64,000 nucleotides of DNA from Kocuria rosea (GTDB lineage Bacteria; Actinomycetota; Actinomycetes; Actinomycetales; Micrococcaceae): NCBI RefSeq assembly GCF_023715525.1, contig NZ_JAMBOG010000009.1, positions 1 to 64,000 of the forward strand. The letters run 5' to 3'. The position numbers were made by a program, and so were the translations under genes. The notes beneath the pieces are model-generated. The model had not been told where the DNA came from. It searched no databases and saw only the letters and a program-made list of their open reading frames with translations. Below are positions 27,561-36,689 of the stretch, in pieces (within the stretch, counting starts at the first letter, position 1; each line of letters opens with the position of its first letter).

Positions 27561-29141
27561 GTGAGCCGACGCCCCGCCCTCCTCCGCCGCGCCCGTCCCT
27601 CCGTCGCGGCGCTCACCGCCGCCGCCCTGCTCCTGAGCGGCTGCGCCGCGTCCGGGCCCGGGACGGGCGAGCCGACGTCGGGGGGCGCGAGCGGCGCCGT
27701 CGTCGAGGGCGTCCCGGAGGAGCTGCGCACCTTCTACACGCAGACCGTGTCCTGGGAGGACTGCGTGTTCGAGGTGGACACGCGCGGGGCGGACGAGGAC
27801 CTGCAGTGCGCCGACGTCGAGGTGCCGCTGGACTGGGAGGACCCCGACGGGGAGACGACCACCGTGGTGATGTCCCGGCTGCCCGCGGCCGGGCAGGCCC
27901 GCGGGAGCCTGCTGCTGAACCCGGGCGGGCCCGGGGTCTCCGGGGTGGACGCCATGCTCAACGCCGAGCACATGGTCACCGACGACGTGCGGAAGGCCTA
28001 CGACGTGGTCGGGTTCGACCCCCGGGGCGTGAGCCGCTCCGCCGGGATCCGGTGCCTCGAGGACGCGGAGATGGACGCGTGGCGGGCCGAGCCGATGTTC
28101 GACCCCGGCACCCAGCCCGCGCAGGAGATCCGCGACCAGTACGAACGGATCGGCGCCGAGTGCGTGGCGAACTCCGGCGACGTCGTCGCCGAGATGGACA
28201 CCGAGAGCGCCGCCCGGGACATGGACGTGCTGCGCGCCGTGCTGGGCGACGAGCGCACCACCTACCTGGGCTTCTCCTACGGCACCCATCTGGGGGCGAG
28301 GTACGCCGACCTGTTCCCGGAGCGCGTGGGCCGGCTGGTCCTGGACGGCGGGGTGGACCCGGCCCTGAGCAACGCGCAGGCCGTGGCGGACCAGGCCGCG
28401 GGCTTTGAGGAGAACCTGCGGCACTGGGTGCAGTACTGCCAGGCCGAGATCCGGGACTGCGCGGTCGCAGGGTCGGAGGAGGAGGCGACGAGACGGATCC
28501 AGCAGCTCATCGCCTCCGTCGAGGAGCAGACCGTGACCGTCCCCGACGGCCGCCGGGTCACCGCCACGAACGTGGTCGAGGGCATCCTCGTCCCGCTGTA
28601 CTCCCCCGCGAACTACTCCCAGCTCAACGACGCCCTGCGCGCCGCCTTCGACGGGGACCTCTCCCAGCTGATGGCGATGTCCGACTACAACCACGGGCGC
28701 AACGAGCAGGGCGTGTACACCGCGAACACGACCCTCGCGTTCACCGCGGTCAACTGCCTCGACCAGCCGGACGAGACGCTCACCGACGAGCAGATGGCCC
28801 AGGAGCAGGAGCGCCTGGAGGAGCTGGCGCCGACCTTCGGCCCCTATCTCGGCTACGGGGAGGCCGCGTGCCAGGGCTGGCCCGTGGACGCGGCCGACGC
28901 CCCGGCCCCGCTCGACGCCGAGGGCGCCGACCCGATCCTGGTGGTCGGCACCACCCACGACCCCGCGACCCCCTACCCGTGGTCCGAGGCGCTCGTGGAG
29001 CAGCTCGGCGCCGCGCGGCTGCTGACCTACGACGGCTGGGGCCACACCGCCTACACCTCGGGCAGCCCGTGCGTGCGGGAGGCCGTGGACGGCTACCTGC
29101 TCGAGGGCGCGCTGCCCGACGAGGGCACCACCTGTTCCTGA
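27561..29141 (+). CDS. Secreted alpha/beta-hydrolase lipoprotein, tripeptidyl aminopeptidase-like
   Basis: A 526-residue exported hydrolase. The signal region ends in a lipobox LLLSGC, with lipid-anchored Cys at about residue 29. The alpha/beta-hydrolase core contains the oxyanion loop LLNPGGPGVSG and the nucleophile Ser in GFSYGTHLGARYADLFP. The C-terminal TAP-like domain carries the acid VVGTTHDPATPY and the catalytic His of GWGHTAYT. It probably releases peptides from proteins outside the cell. GTG 27561 follows AAGGAG closely. Confidence 0.88.
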   Translation: MSRRPALLRRARPSVAALTAAALLLSGCAASGPGTGEPTSGGASGAVVEGVPEELRTFYTQTVSWEDCVFEVDTRGADEDLQCADVEVPLDWEDPDGETTTVVMSRLPAAGQARGSLLLNPGGPGVSGVDAMLNAEHMVTDDVRKAYDVVGFDPRGVSRSAGIRCLEDAEMDAWRAEPMFDPGTQPAQEIRDQYERIGAECVANSGDVVAEMDTESAARDMDVLRAVLGDERTTYLGFSYGTHLGARYADLFPERVGRLVLDGGVDPALSNAQAVADQAAGFEENLRHWVQYCQAEIRDCAVAGSEEEATRRIQQLIASVEEQTVTVPDGRRVTATNVVEGILVPLYSPANYSQLNDALRAAFDGDLSQLMAMSDYNHGRNEQGVYTANTTLAFTAVNCLDQPDETLTDEQMAQEQERLEELAPTFGPYLGYGEAACQGWPVDAADAPAPLDAEGADPILVVGTTHDPATPYPWSEALVEQLGAARLLTYDGWGHTAYTSGSPCVREAVDGYLLEGALPDEGTTCS

Positions 29142-29172
29142 TCCCGTCCGCTCCCGCTCCTCGGAGGCCCCT

Positions 29173-29751
29173 GTGACCGCTGCGCACCACGACCCCGGGA
29201 CGACGGTGCTGCGCGCCGCCGACCTGCCCGTCACCCGGCCCGGAGGATGGGCCACGCGCGAGCTCGCGTCCGGCGACGGCTGGTCGCTGTCCCTGCGCGA
29301 CGTCGAACGGCCCGGCGCGCTGCCGGCTGCCGCCGGGGCGGAGCGCGTCCTGACGGTGGTCGACGGCGAGCTGCTGGTCGTGTCCGCCGGCGGCGGGGAG
29401 CTGGCCCTGGAGCGCCACCGCCCGGGACGGACGGCCGGGGACGTCCCGCTCCCCGCGGCCCTGCCCACGGGCCCCGTCCGCGTCCTCGACGTCCTGGCGC
29501 ACCGGGACGCCGTGCGCGCGCACGTGGTCGTGCTCGAGCTGTCGAAGCAGCGGCCGCACCCCGTGTTCGCGGACCAGCTCGCCGTCCTGCTCACCGGCCG
29601 CGCCGCCGTGGCCGCCGGCGGGCGGCGCACGGAGCTGGCCGTCTACGACGCCGTGCGCGGGACCGAGCCGGAGGGCCCGGAGCTGACGGGCCGGGGCTTC
29701 GTGGCGGTCGTGTCGCTGGACCCGGTCGCCGGTCCCGTCACGCCGACCTGA
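29173..29751 (+). CDS. HutD/Ves-like cupin protein
   Basis: A 192-residue protein with the HutD-like pattern TRPGGWATRELASGDGWSLSLRDVERPGALP, followed by a beta-rich cupin core. The family is linked to histidine-utilisation operons, but no hut genes are nearby. GTG 29173 has GGAGG five bases upstream. The 3' end overlaps the convergent HAD gene by 14 bases. Function is not certain. Confidence 0.6.
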   Translation: MTAAHHDPGTTVLRAADLPVTRPGGWATRELASGDGWSLSLRDVERPGALPAAAGAERVLTVVDGELLVVSAGGGELALERHRPGRTAGDVPLPAALPTGPVRVLDVLAHRDAVRAHVVVLELSKQRPHPVFADQLAVLLTGRAAVAAGGRRTELAVYDAVRGTEPEGPELTGRGFVAVVSLDPVAGPVTPT

Positions 29752-30466
29752 GCCGGGCGCCCCGGCGGGCGTCGGCCAGGAGGGCGGGGACGTCCCGGAT
29801 CGAGTCGACGACCGCGTGGGCGCCGGCCGCGCGCAGGGAGGCGTCGTCGTGGGCCCCCGTCCGGACCCCGACGACGGCGGCCGACCCGGCCCGCAGGCCC
29901 GCCTGCACGTCGGCGGCGGTGTCGCCCACCACCATGACCTCGCGGACGTCGCCGAGGTCCAGGGCCAGCACGGCGGTGAGCACCATGTCCGGCCAGGGCC
30001 GGCCCCGGCCCGCGTCCGAGGGGCACAGGCTGAGGTCGGCCAGCCCCATCCAGCCGAGCTGCTCGAGGATCGTGTTCTGGGTGTGCCGGTCGTAGCCGGT
30101 GGCCAGGCACACCCGGAGACCGGCCTCCCGCAGCTTGACAACCGCCCGCTCGGCGCCGGCCACGGGCCGGACGCCCTCGGCGGCGAGCAGCTCGCCGAGG
30201 TGGCGCCCGAGGTCCCGCACGGCCCGCTGCGCGCACCGGGGCTCGTCCGCGAAGAGCTGCTCGAGGACCTCGGCCCGGGACCGGCCGAGGGTGCCGCGGA
30301 CGTGGCCCAGCATCTGCCGGAACCGCTCCGAGCCGGGGTCGACGCCGAGCCCGGCCACGGTCCGCGCGAAGGCCCGCTCCGTGAGCCCGTTGTCGTGGAA
30401 CACGGTCCCGGACATGTCGATGAAGGCCAGGCGCAGCCCTCGCGCGGTCTCGGCCGGAATGCTCAC
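29738..30466 (-). CDS. HAD-superfamily phosphatase, phosphonatase-like
   Basis: A 242-residue HAD hydrolase. Motif I reads FIDMSGTVFHD: the nucleophile Asp is kept, but the second position is Ser rather than Asp, as in the phosphonatase-like branch. Motif II is CLATGYD, and the motif III/IV region is GRPWPDMV with VVGDTAADVQAGL. The cap domain lies between motifs I and II (about 30-110). GTG 30466 has GGGAGGA five bases upstream. Substrate unknown. Confidence 0.82.
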   Translation of the reverse strand: MSIPAETARGLRLAFIDMSGTVFHDNGLTERAFARTVAGLGVDPGSERFRQMLGHVRGTLGRSRAEVLEQLFADEPRCAQRAVRDLGRHLGELLAAEGVRPVAGAERAVVKLREAGLRVCLATGYDRHTQNTILEQLGWMGLADLSLCPSDAGRGRPWPDMVLTAVLALDLGDVREVMVVGDTAADVQAGLRAGSAAVVGVRTGAHDDASLRAAGAHAVVDSIRDVPALLADARRGARLRSA

Positions 30467-30626
30467 TGGGGTCCTCCCGTCGTGGGTGCGGCGGGGCGGT
30501 GCACCGCCGCACCCTCCTCCTCGTGTGCCCCCATGGTGCGGACCCGGCCGGCGCCGCGGTAAGGCGCCCCGGTCGAAGCCCGGGTGAACAGGCAACGAAC
30601 TCCCCCGGCGGCGCGCCGGGCGCCGA

Positions 30627-30656
30627 TTACGGCGGCGTGGCGTCCTCTGCTACAGT
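30627..30656 (+). promoter_or_regulatory. Promoter of tRNA-Thr
   Basis: TTACGG (30627-30632) and TACAGT (30651-30656) are separated by 18 bases. The tRNA begins 39 bases downstream. Confidence 0.4.
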
Positions 30657-30695
30657 TTCACGTGCACTGATCCCGTCCCGGACGGCGACGTGCAG

Positions 30696-30768
30696 GCCTC
30701 CTTAGCTCAGTCGGTAGAGCGTTTCACTCGTAATGAAAAGGTCGTCGGTTCGATTCCGACAGGAGGCT
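30696..30768 (+). tRNA. tRNA-Thr (anticodon CGT)
   Basis: Seventy-three bases fold as a full cloverleaf. The acceptor is GCCTCCT with AGGAGGC, the D-arm GCTC/GAGC, the anticodon stem TTTCA/TGAAA with loop CTCGTAA, and the T-arm GTCGG/CCGAC with TTCGATT. The anticodon CGT is at 30729-30731. The CCA end is not encoded. Confidence 0.97.
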
Positions 30769-30777
30769 CGCGCAGCA

Positions 30778-30813
30778 CGAAGGCTCCGGTCCCGCCAGGG
30801 ACCGGAGCCTTCG
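30778..30813. terminator. Hairpin between tRNA-Thr and the sensor kinase gene
   Basis: Perfect 16-base arms (30778-30793, 30798-30813) enclose a 4-base loop between two convergent units. It is bidirectional and has no U-tract. Confidence 0.8.
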
Positions 30814-30836
30814 TCGCTCCGGCGGCAGGCCCGGCC

Positions 30837-32540
30837 TCACGCGGTGCCGCGGACGGGCTCCCGCTCACCGGCGGGCGCCGCGGCGGGGCCGTCGAGCGGC
30901 AGCGTGACGGTGAAGACCGTTCCCTTCCCCAGGGCGCTCTCGCACCGGATGGTCCCGCCGTGGTGCTCGACGATCTCCCGGGCCACGGCCAGCCCGAGGC
31001 CCAGTCCCGGGATGGCGCTCATCCGGGCGTTGTGGCTGCGCACGAACCGGCCGAAGACGTGCTCGGCGTCCTCGGGGCGCATGCCCATGCCCCGGTCGGC
31101 GACCTGCACCTGCACGGCGCCGCCGGCCGGGGACACCCGCACCGTCACGGGTCCGCCGCCCGGGGAGTACTTGATCGCGTTGGACAGCAGGTTGTCCAGG
31201 ACCTGGCCGATGCGCACGGGGTCGCAGACGAGCTCCAGGCGCGGCGGGACCTCGGCGCGCAGGTCGACGCCCGCCTCGGCCGCCCGCAGCTCCGCCGCCG
31301 CGGCGGACTGCTGGACGACCTGCACGAGGTCGGTGCGCACCGGCTGCAGCTCCAGCACGCGGGTCGCCGTGCCGAGCAGGTCCTCCACGAGGACGAGCAG
31401 CTGGTCCGCGTTGCGCTCGACCACCTCCAGACCGGAGCGGACGTGCCCGGGCAGCTGGTCGTCCATGGCCAGGAGCTCGGTGTAGCCCCGGATGGAGGTC
31501 AGCGGGGTGCGCAGCTCGTGCGAGACCCCGGCCAGGAAGTCGTCCTTGGCCTGGAGCGCGTCGACGAGGTCGGTGACGTCGTTGAACGCGAGGACGGAGC
31601 CCTCCGGGCGGCCGTGCTCGTCGTGCATCGGCCGGGCCGAGACGGAGAGCACGCGCTGGGCGGGAGGCCGCCCGGTCCACACCAGGTAGTCCGAGAAGGA
31701 CTCCCCGCGCACGGCCCGCGCCGCCGCACGGTCCTCCGCCGGCAGGGGCGTCCCCTCGCCGTCCGCGTAGACCAGTAGGTCGGCCTCCGCGCCGTCGTGG
31801 ACCCCGTCGGGCAGCGCCAGCTCGTGGATCCACCGCTGCCGGCGGTTCATGAGGATGTCGTGGCCGTCGGCGTCGACGGCGAGCACCCCCACGTCCACGG
31901 CCTCCACGATCGCGTGGAGCAGCCGCTCCCGGTGCGCGCTCTGCGCGAGCAGGCCCTCGAGCCGCTCGTCCTTCGCCTCGAGCTCCGCCTTCTGCTGCTC
32001 CATGCTCCGGTCCAGCACCTGCACGGTGAGCCCGATGGCCAGCATCATGAACGGGACGAGCAGCGGGTTGGACAGGGTGTCCGCGGTCAGCGGCACATCC
32101 CGCACGAAGAGCGGCAGCCACACCATCACCAGGGTCAGCAGGGTGCCGAGCGGAACGGCCAGGCGGGGCAGCTGCCCGGAGGCGGCCAGCCAGATCACGG
32201 GGAAGGTGGCCAGCAGGCCCGCCCCCGTCAGGCTGGTCCCCACCCCTTCGCGGAGCAGGCCGATGGGCACGAAGTCCAGCACCGGCACGACGAGGAAGCT
32301 GGGGTACGGCAGCCGGTCCCACGGAACGGCGAAGCACAGCAGCAGCAGGACGGCGTTCAGGAGCATGGACAGCTGGAAGAGCGGCTCGGCCAGCACCGGG
32401 CGGTGGAAGACGCACACGCCCAGCAGCAGGAAGAGCATGGTCGCGGACAGCGGCAGCTGGGTGAGCACCACCCGGCCGCGCAGGGAGAGGGTGTGGAAGC
32501 TTACCTTGTTGAGGACGAAGGCGTTGAGGATGCGGTCCAC
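30837..32540 (-). CDS. Membrane sensor histidine kinase (partner-switch locus)
   Basis: A 567-residue kinase with about six N-terminal membrane segments (residues about 20-180), a short coiled coil (MEQQKAELEAKDERLEGLLA region), a PAS domain (about 205-320), the H-box FLAGVSHELRTPLTSIRGY, and a HATPase domain with DNLLSNAIKYSPG and GLGLGLAVAREIV. GTG 32540 has GGAGGA seven bases upstream. It is divergent from the response-regulator/PP2C gene, 79 bases away, and is the likely cognate kinase for that receiver. The N-terminal membrane domain is of no recognised sensor type. Confidence 0.86.
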   Translation of the reverse strand: MDRILNAFVLNKVSFHTLSLRGRVVLTQLPLSATMLFLLLGVCVFHRPVLAEPLFQLSMLLNAVLLLLCFAVPWDRLPYPSFLVVPVLDFVPIGLLREGVGTSLTGAGLLATFPVIWLAASGQLPRLAVPLGTLLTLVMVWLPLFVRDVPLTADTLSNPLLVPFMMLAIGLTVQVLDRSMEQQKAELEAKDERLEGLLAQSAHRERLLHAIVEAVDVGVLAVDADGHDILMNRRQRWIHELALPDGVHDGAEADLLVYADGEGTPLPAEDRAAARAVRGESFSDYLVWTGRPPAQRVLSVSARPMHDEHGRPEGSVLAFNDVTDLVDALQAKDDFLAGVSHELRTPLTSIRGYTELLAMDDQLPGHVRSGLEVVERNADQLLVLVEDLLGTATRVLELQPVRTDLVQVVQQSAAAAELRAAEAGVDLRAEVPPRLELVCDPVRIGQVLDNLLSNAIKYSPGGGPVTVRVSPAGGAVQVQVADRGMGMRPEDAEHVFGRFVRSHNARMSAIPGLGLGLAVAREIVEHHGGTIRCESALGKGTVFTVTLPLDGPAAAPAGEREPVRGTA

Positions 32541-32619
32541 GGCGGGTCCTCCGACGAAGTTTTGGCCACCTCGCGGGGGTCGGGGTGACATTCGCAAAGA
32601 TTAGCGGCTTAATTGAGCC

Positions 32620-33723
32620 ATGACCCCCTCCCCCCAGGGTCGCCGTGCCGTGGTGATCGAGGATCACGACGACATCCGCAACCTGCTCGCCCAGACCATC
32701 CGCATGCGCGGCTTCACGGTGGCGACCGCCGCCACGGCCCAGGAAGGGCTGGAGGCGGTCCGCCGCGGGGGCGCCGACCTCATCACCCTGGACCTCAACC
32801 TGCCCGATCTCGACGGCCTGGAGGTCTGCCGCAGGGTCCGCGAGTTCTCCGACGCCTACCTGCTCATGGTCACCGCGCGGCCCGGCGAGGCCGACCGGCT
32901 CAGCGGGCTGGAGCTGGGCGCCGACGACTACATCAGCAAGCCGTTCAGCCCGCGCGAGCTGCAGGCGCGGATCGAGGCGATGTTCCGCCGCCCGCGGGGG
33001 CGGGCCGAGCAGGCCGACGCCGAGGAGTTGCGCCGGGCCGCCGAGGTCCAGCGCAGCCTCCTGCCGCTCGGCACCCCCGCGGTCTCCGGCTACGAGCTCG
33101 CCGGGGCCTGCCGGCCCTCCCGCAGCGTGGGCGGGGACTTCTTCGACTGGCACGCCGCCGGGGACGGGGTGCAGCTGACGGTCGCGGACGCCATGGGCAA
33201 GGGCATGGGCGCCGCTCTCATCGCCGCCACCGTGCGCGCGGTGATGCGCTCCACGGCGCCGCTGCCGGACCTGGCCGAGGCCTTCGCCGACGCCGGCCGC
33301 CACCTCGAGCAGGACCTGCAGCAGTCCGGGTCCTTCGTCACCGTCTTCTCGGCCCGGCTCGACGCGGAGAGCGGGGTCGTCGACTACGTCGACGCCGGCC
33401 ACGGGCTGGGCCTGCACGTCCACGCGGGCGGGGTGGATCGGCTCCCGCCGAGCGGTCCTCCGGTCGGGGCCGTGCCCGGCAGCGGGTGGGTGCCCGGGCG
33501 CGTGTCGCTGGGCCCCGGGGACGCGCTCGTTGTCGTCAGCGACGGAATGCTCGACGTCTTCGACGACGTCGAGCAGGCCGCGCGCGCCGTCGCCGCCTCC
33601 GTCACCGCCCACGCGGACGCCCGCGTCGCCTGCGAGGCGCTCCTCGGCATGGTCCCGGGGCAGGGCGCGAGCGACGACGTCACCGCCGTCGTGCTGCGCC
33701 GCCGCCCCGGCGCCGGTCCGTGA
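32620..33723 (+). CDS. Response regulator fused to SpoIIE/RsbU-type PP2C phosphatase
   Basis: A 367-residue protein. The receiver domain (about 8-125) carries acidic VIEDHDD, the phospho-Asp of TLDLNLPDLDG and Lys of SKPFSPREL. A short linker leads to a PPM phosphatase (about 140-367) with SVGGDFFDWHAAG, VADAMGKGMGAALIAA, YVDAGHGLGL and VSDGMLDVFDDV, giving the expected metal-binding Asp residues. It should dephosphorylate a STAS anti-anti-sigma protein, such as the one at 35653-35991. Translation overlaps the next gene (GTGA). Confidence 0.9.
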   Translation: MTPSPQGRRAVVIEDHDDIRNLLAQTIRMRGFTVATAATAQEGLEAVRRGGADLITLDLNLPDLDGLEVCRRVREFSDAYLLMVTARPGEADRLSGLELGADDYISKPFSPRELQARIEAMFRRPRGRAEQADAEELRRAAEVQRSLLPLGTPAVSGYELAGACRPSRSVGGDFFDWHAAGDGVQLTVADAMGKGMGAALIAATVRAVMRSTAPLPDLAEAFADAGRHLEQDLQQSGSFVTVFSARLDAESGVVDYVDAGHGLGLHVHAGGVDRLPPSGPPVGAVPGSGWVPGRVSLGPGDALVVVSDGMLDVFDDVEQAARAVAASVTAHADARVACEALLGMVPGQGASDDVTAVVLRRRPGAGP

Positions 33724-35675
33724 ACCGGGTCCTCGTCCGGCTGGTCGTCCTCCTGACCGTCCTGCTGGGCGTCAACTACGTGGCGTGGCGGTGGCTGGAG
33801 TCGCTGAACTGGTCCGCGTGGTGGATCGCCGTGCCGCTGGTGCTGGCCGAGACCTACAGCCTCATCGGTGTGACGCTCTTCGGCCTGACGGTCTGGCGGC
33901 CCGAGCGCCGCGGCCCGGCGGGCCCGCCGCCCGCGGGCGCCACGGTGGACGTGTTCGTCACGGCCTACGACGAGCCGCCGGAACTCGTGCTGCGCACCGC
34001 CCTGGCCGCGCAGGCGATCCGGTACCCGCACAATACGTGGATCCTCGACGACGGCGCCCGCCCCGAGCTCGAGGCGCTCGCGGCCGAGCACGGGCTGGGC
34101 TACCTGACCCGCAGCGCCGACTGGGCGGACCGGCCCCGCCACGCCAAGGCCGGCAACCTCAACAACGCCCTGATGATGACCCAGGGCGAGTTCCTGCTCA
34201 TCCTCGACGCCGACCAGGTCCCCAAGCCCGAGATCCTCGACCGGACCCTGGGCTACTTCAACAACCGCAAGGTCGCCCTGGTCCAGACCCCGCAGTGGTT
34301 CGTCAACGTGCCCGAGAGCGACCCGCTGGGCAGCCAGGCCCCGCTGTTCTACGGCCCGCTCCAGCAGGGCAAGGACGGCTGGAACGCGGCCTTCTTCTGC
34401 GGCTCCAACGCGATCCTGCGCCGGGAGGCGCTGATGCAGCTGGGCCACACGGGCTACGTCCGGGAGGTCGAGCGGGACGTCAGGGAGTCCCTCGCCCGCG
34501 CCCGCGCCGCCCTCCGGAAGGCCCGCCGGTCGCCGGAGGCCGCCGATCCGGTCGTCGTTGGCATGCTCGACGACATCGAGGCCGCCACGTCCCGGGCCCG
34601 GTCCGGGCTGCGTGCCGGCACCCCGCTGACCGAGATCACCTATCGGCTGCAGCGGGACGTGGACGCCGCCGCGCGACGGACGGTCACCCAGGACTTCACG
34701 GCCATCCAGGCGGACCTCGCCGAGATCGCGGCGCTCGAACTCCCCCCGGAGAGCGGGATGGTCTGGCCCGAGGAGCTCGAGGCCGCCGTGGACCGGATGT
34801 CCCGCCGCGACCTCTCCCCCCTGGCCTCCGTCGAGCCCGTCCGGGAGGTGCTCGAGGCGGTGTCCGTGGACCGGCCCGGCGAGGTCCAGCCGGTGGCGCC
34901 GCTGGCGACCATCTCGGTCACCGAGGACATGGCCACCTCCATGCGCCTGCACGGCCTCGGCTGGCGCAGCGTGTACCACCACGAGGTCCTCGCCCACGGG
35001 CTGGCCCCGGAGGACCTCAGGACCATGCTCACCCAGCGCCTGCTCTGGGCCCAGGGCACGATGCAGGTGCTGCTGCGGGAGAACCCCCTCGTGCAGCGGA
35101 GGATGACCTGGGGACAGCGGCTCATGTACTTCGCCACGATGTGGAGCTGCCTGGCCGGCTTCGCGGCCGTGGTCTACATCGCCGCGCCCATCCTCTACCT
35201 CGTGCTGGGGGTCCTGCCGGTCACGAGCCTCAGTACGGACTTCTTCGTCCGGTTCGTCCCCTTCATGGTCGCCAGCCAGCTGCTGCTCGTCGTGGTGGCC
35301 CGCGGCATCCCCACCTGGCGCGGTCGGCAGTACAGCCTGGCGCTGTTCCCGACCTGGATCAAGGCCTGCACCACGGCCGCGCGCAGCGTGTGGTTCGGCC
35401 GGCCCCTGGGCCGGGCCGTGACCCCGGAGGCCCGCCAGGACGGCGGGCCGCCCTGGCGCCTGATCCGTCCGCAGCTGATCGCCATGGGGCTGTTGGGCGT
35501 CGCCCTGGTCGTCGGCGTCGTGCGCGCCGCGCTGGGCTTCAACGACCTTCTCGGCACGCTCGTCAGCACCGCCTGGGTCGCAGTCGACCTCGTGGTCCTG
35601 AGCGTGCTGATCACCGCCGCCAAGTACAAGGGGTCCGTCCCCGAGGAGAGGAATGCCGATGCAGTTCACGGTTGA
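33720..35675 (+). CDS. Cellulose-synthase-like membrane glycosyltransferase (GT2)
   Basis: A 651-residue processive GT2. Two N-terminal membrane segments precede the catalytic domain, which contains ILDDGARPE, LILDADQVPKP, VQTPQWFVN, FFCGSNAILRRE and TEDMATSMRLH. About four membrane segments follow (starting near 470). The usual Q-x-x-RW motif reads QRLLWAQG, so the UDP-contacting Arg is Leu (codon at 35043-35045). Between FFCGS and TED lies an unusually long insertion of about 160 residues, helical and rich in Arg/Glu. No PilZ domain is present. It probably synthesises an exopolysaccharide under control of the flanking partner-switch genes. Confidence 0.85.
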   Translation: MNRVLVRLVVLLTVLLGVNYVAWRWLESLNWSAWWIAVPLVLAETYSLIGVTLFGLTVWRPERRGPAGPPPAGATVDVFVTAYDEPPELVLRTALAAQAIRYPHNTWILDDGARPELEALAAEHGLGYLTRSADWADRPRHAKAGNLNNALMMTQGEFLLILDADQVPKPEILDRTLGYFNNRKVALVQTPQWFVNVPESDPLGSQAPLFYGPLQQGKDGWNAAFFCGSNAILRREALMQLGHTGYVREVERDVRESLARARAALRKARRSPEAADPVVVGMLDDIEAATSRARSGLRAGTPLTEITYRLQRDVDAAARRTVTQDFTAIQADLAEIAALELPPESGMVWPEELEAAVDRMSRRDLSPLASVEPVREVLEAVSVDRPGEVQPVAPLATISVTEDMATSMRLHGLGWRSVYHHEVLAHGLAPEDLRTMLTQRLLWAQGTMQVLLRENPLVQRRMTWGQRLMYFATMWSCLAGFAAVVYIAAPILYLVLGVLPVTSLSTDFFVRFVPFMVASQLLLVVVARGIPTWRGRQYSLALFPTWIKACTTAARSVWFGRPLGRAVTPEARQDGGPPWRLIRPQLIAMGLLGVALVVGVVRAALGFNDLLGTLVSTAWVAVDLVVLSVLITAAKYKGSVPEERNADAVHG

Positions 35676-35991
35676 GCAGAAACCGACGTTCGCCCACATC
35701 ACGGGCACCGGCCGGCTGAACATGGTGGGCGCCCCGCGCCTGCGCGAGGTGGTGGCCGACGTCGTCGCCGACGGGTCGACCCACGTGGTGGTCGACCTGG
35801 GCGGGACCGAGTTCATGGACTCGTCCGGCCTCGGCGCCCTCATCGGCTGCCTGAAGCTGGCCCGCCAGGCCGGGGGCGACCTGCGCATCGCCAACGTCAG
35901 CCCGCAGGTGCGGATGGTGCTGGAGCTGACCAGCATGCACCGGGTGCTCACCCCCTACGCCAGCGCCGACGAGGCGTTCGCCGGTGACTGA
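35653..35991 (+). CDS. STAS-domain anti-anti-sigma-like protein
   Basis: A 112-residue single STAS domain with the regulatory serine motif MDSSGLGALIGCLKLARQAG. The second Ser is the expected phosphorylation site. It is the switch protein, phosphorylated by the RsbW-like kinase next door and dephosphorylated by the PP2C at 32620. It overlaps the synthase 3' end by 23 bases, so the two are co-translated. ATG 35653 or the Met two codons later are both possible starts. Confidence 0.9.
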   Translation: MPMQFTVEQKPTFAHITGTGRLNMVGAPRLREVVADVVADGSTHVVVDLGGTEFMDSSGLGALIGCLKLARQAGGDLRIANVSPQVRMVLELTSMHRVLTPYASADEAFAGD

Positions 35992-36415
35992 GCCCTCGGC
36001 CCGCCGCTCCCGCCGCGGGCCCGCCACGGCCCAGACCGTCGACGCCCTGCACGGCGATCTCGAGGCCCTCTGGGACGCCGCGGGCCACGTCCCGGAGACC
36101 GACCGGATGGCCTTCGCCCTCGCGGTCGTGGAGGCCGCCGGCAACGTCGTGGTCCACGCCGTGCCGGCGGCGGAGGCCCCGATCGAGCTCGAGGTGGACC
36201 TCGCCGCGGGCCCGCACCGGCTGGAGGCGACCATCTACGAGATCGGCGCCGCCCCGGCGCAGGTCGACCTGGGCGGGGCCATGCCGGCGGCGGACGACGA
36301 GTCCGGGCGGGGCCTCGCCCTCATCCAGGCCCTCGTGAGCCGGGTGGTCTTCGAGCGCCACGGGGACACGAACGTGTGGGAGCTGTGCCGGGAGTGCGGT
36401 CCGGACCCGGCCTAG
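35984..36415 (+). CDS. RsbW-like serine kinase / anti-sigma HATPase
   Basis: A 143-residue GHKL ATPase. The N-box is ALAVVEAAGNVVVHA and the G-box ESGRGLALIQALV. It should phosphorylate the adjacent STAS protein and, when free, bind a target. No sigma factor gene lies nearby, so the target may be the polysaccharide synthase or a distant sigma factor. GTG 35984 overlaps the STAS stop by 8 bases. It is the last gene of the operon. Confidence 0.87.
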   Translation: MTEPSARRSRRGPATAQTVDALHGDLEALWDAAGHVPETDRMAFALAVVEAAGNVVVHAVPAAEAPIELEVDLAAGPHRLEATIYEIGAAPAQVDLGGAMPAADDESGRGLALIQALVSRVVFERHGDTNVWELCRECGPDPA

Positions 36416-36623
36416 CCGCGGTCAGGACCGGGGGGGGCGAGCACGAGCAGGGCCGACGGGCTCGGCACGAGCTCCCGGCGCCACGGGGGCGCCGGGGACG
36501 AGGACCGGGACCGGTCTGCCGGCCGACGGGATGCGTCAGAAGCCACTGAGGAGAGAATGCAGATGCATGGCACCGGCGCCTGGGGGACAGGCGCGGCGGA
36601 GGCGCTGTCCCCGCATTTGCCTC

Positions 36624-36652
36624 TGTGAACAGTCGGAGGCGGCGCCTAGAGT
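36624..36652 (+). promoter_or_regulatory. Promoter upstream of the defective GT2 gene
   Basis: TGTGAA (36624-36629) and TAGAGT (36647-36652) are separated by exactly 17 bases. Transcription would start near 36659. Confidence 0.45.
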
Positions 36653-36689
36653 GGGGTGCAGGAAGTCCAGTGGGGGAAGCTCCTGACGA

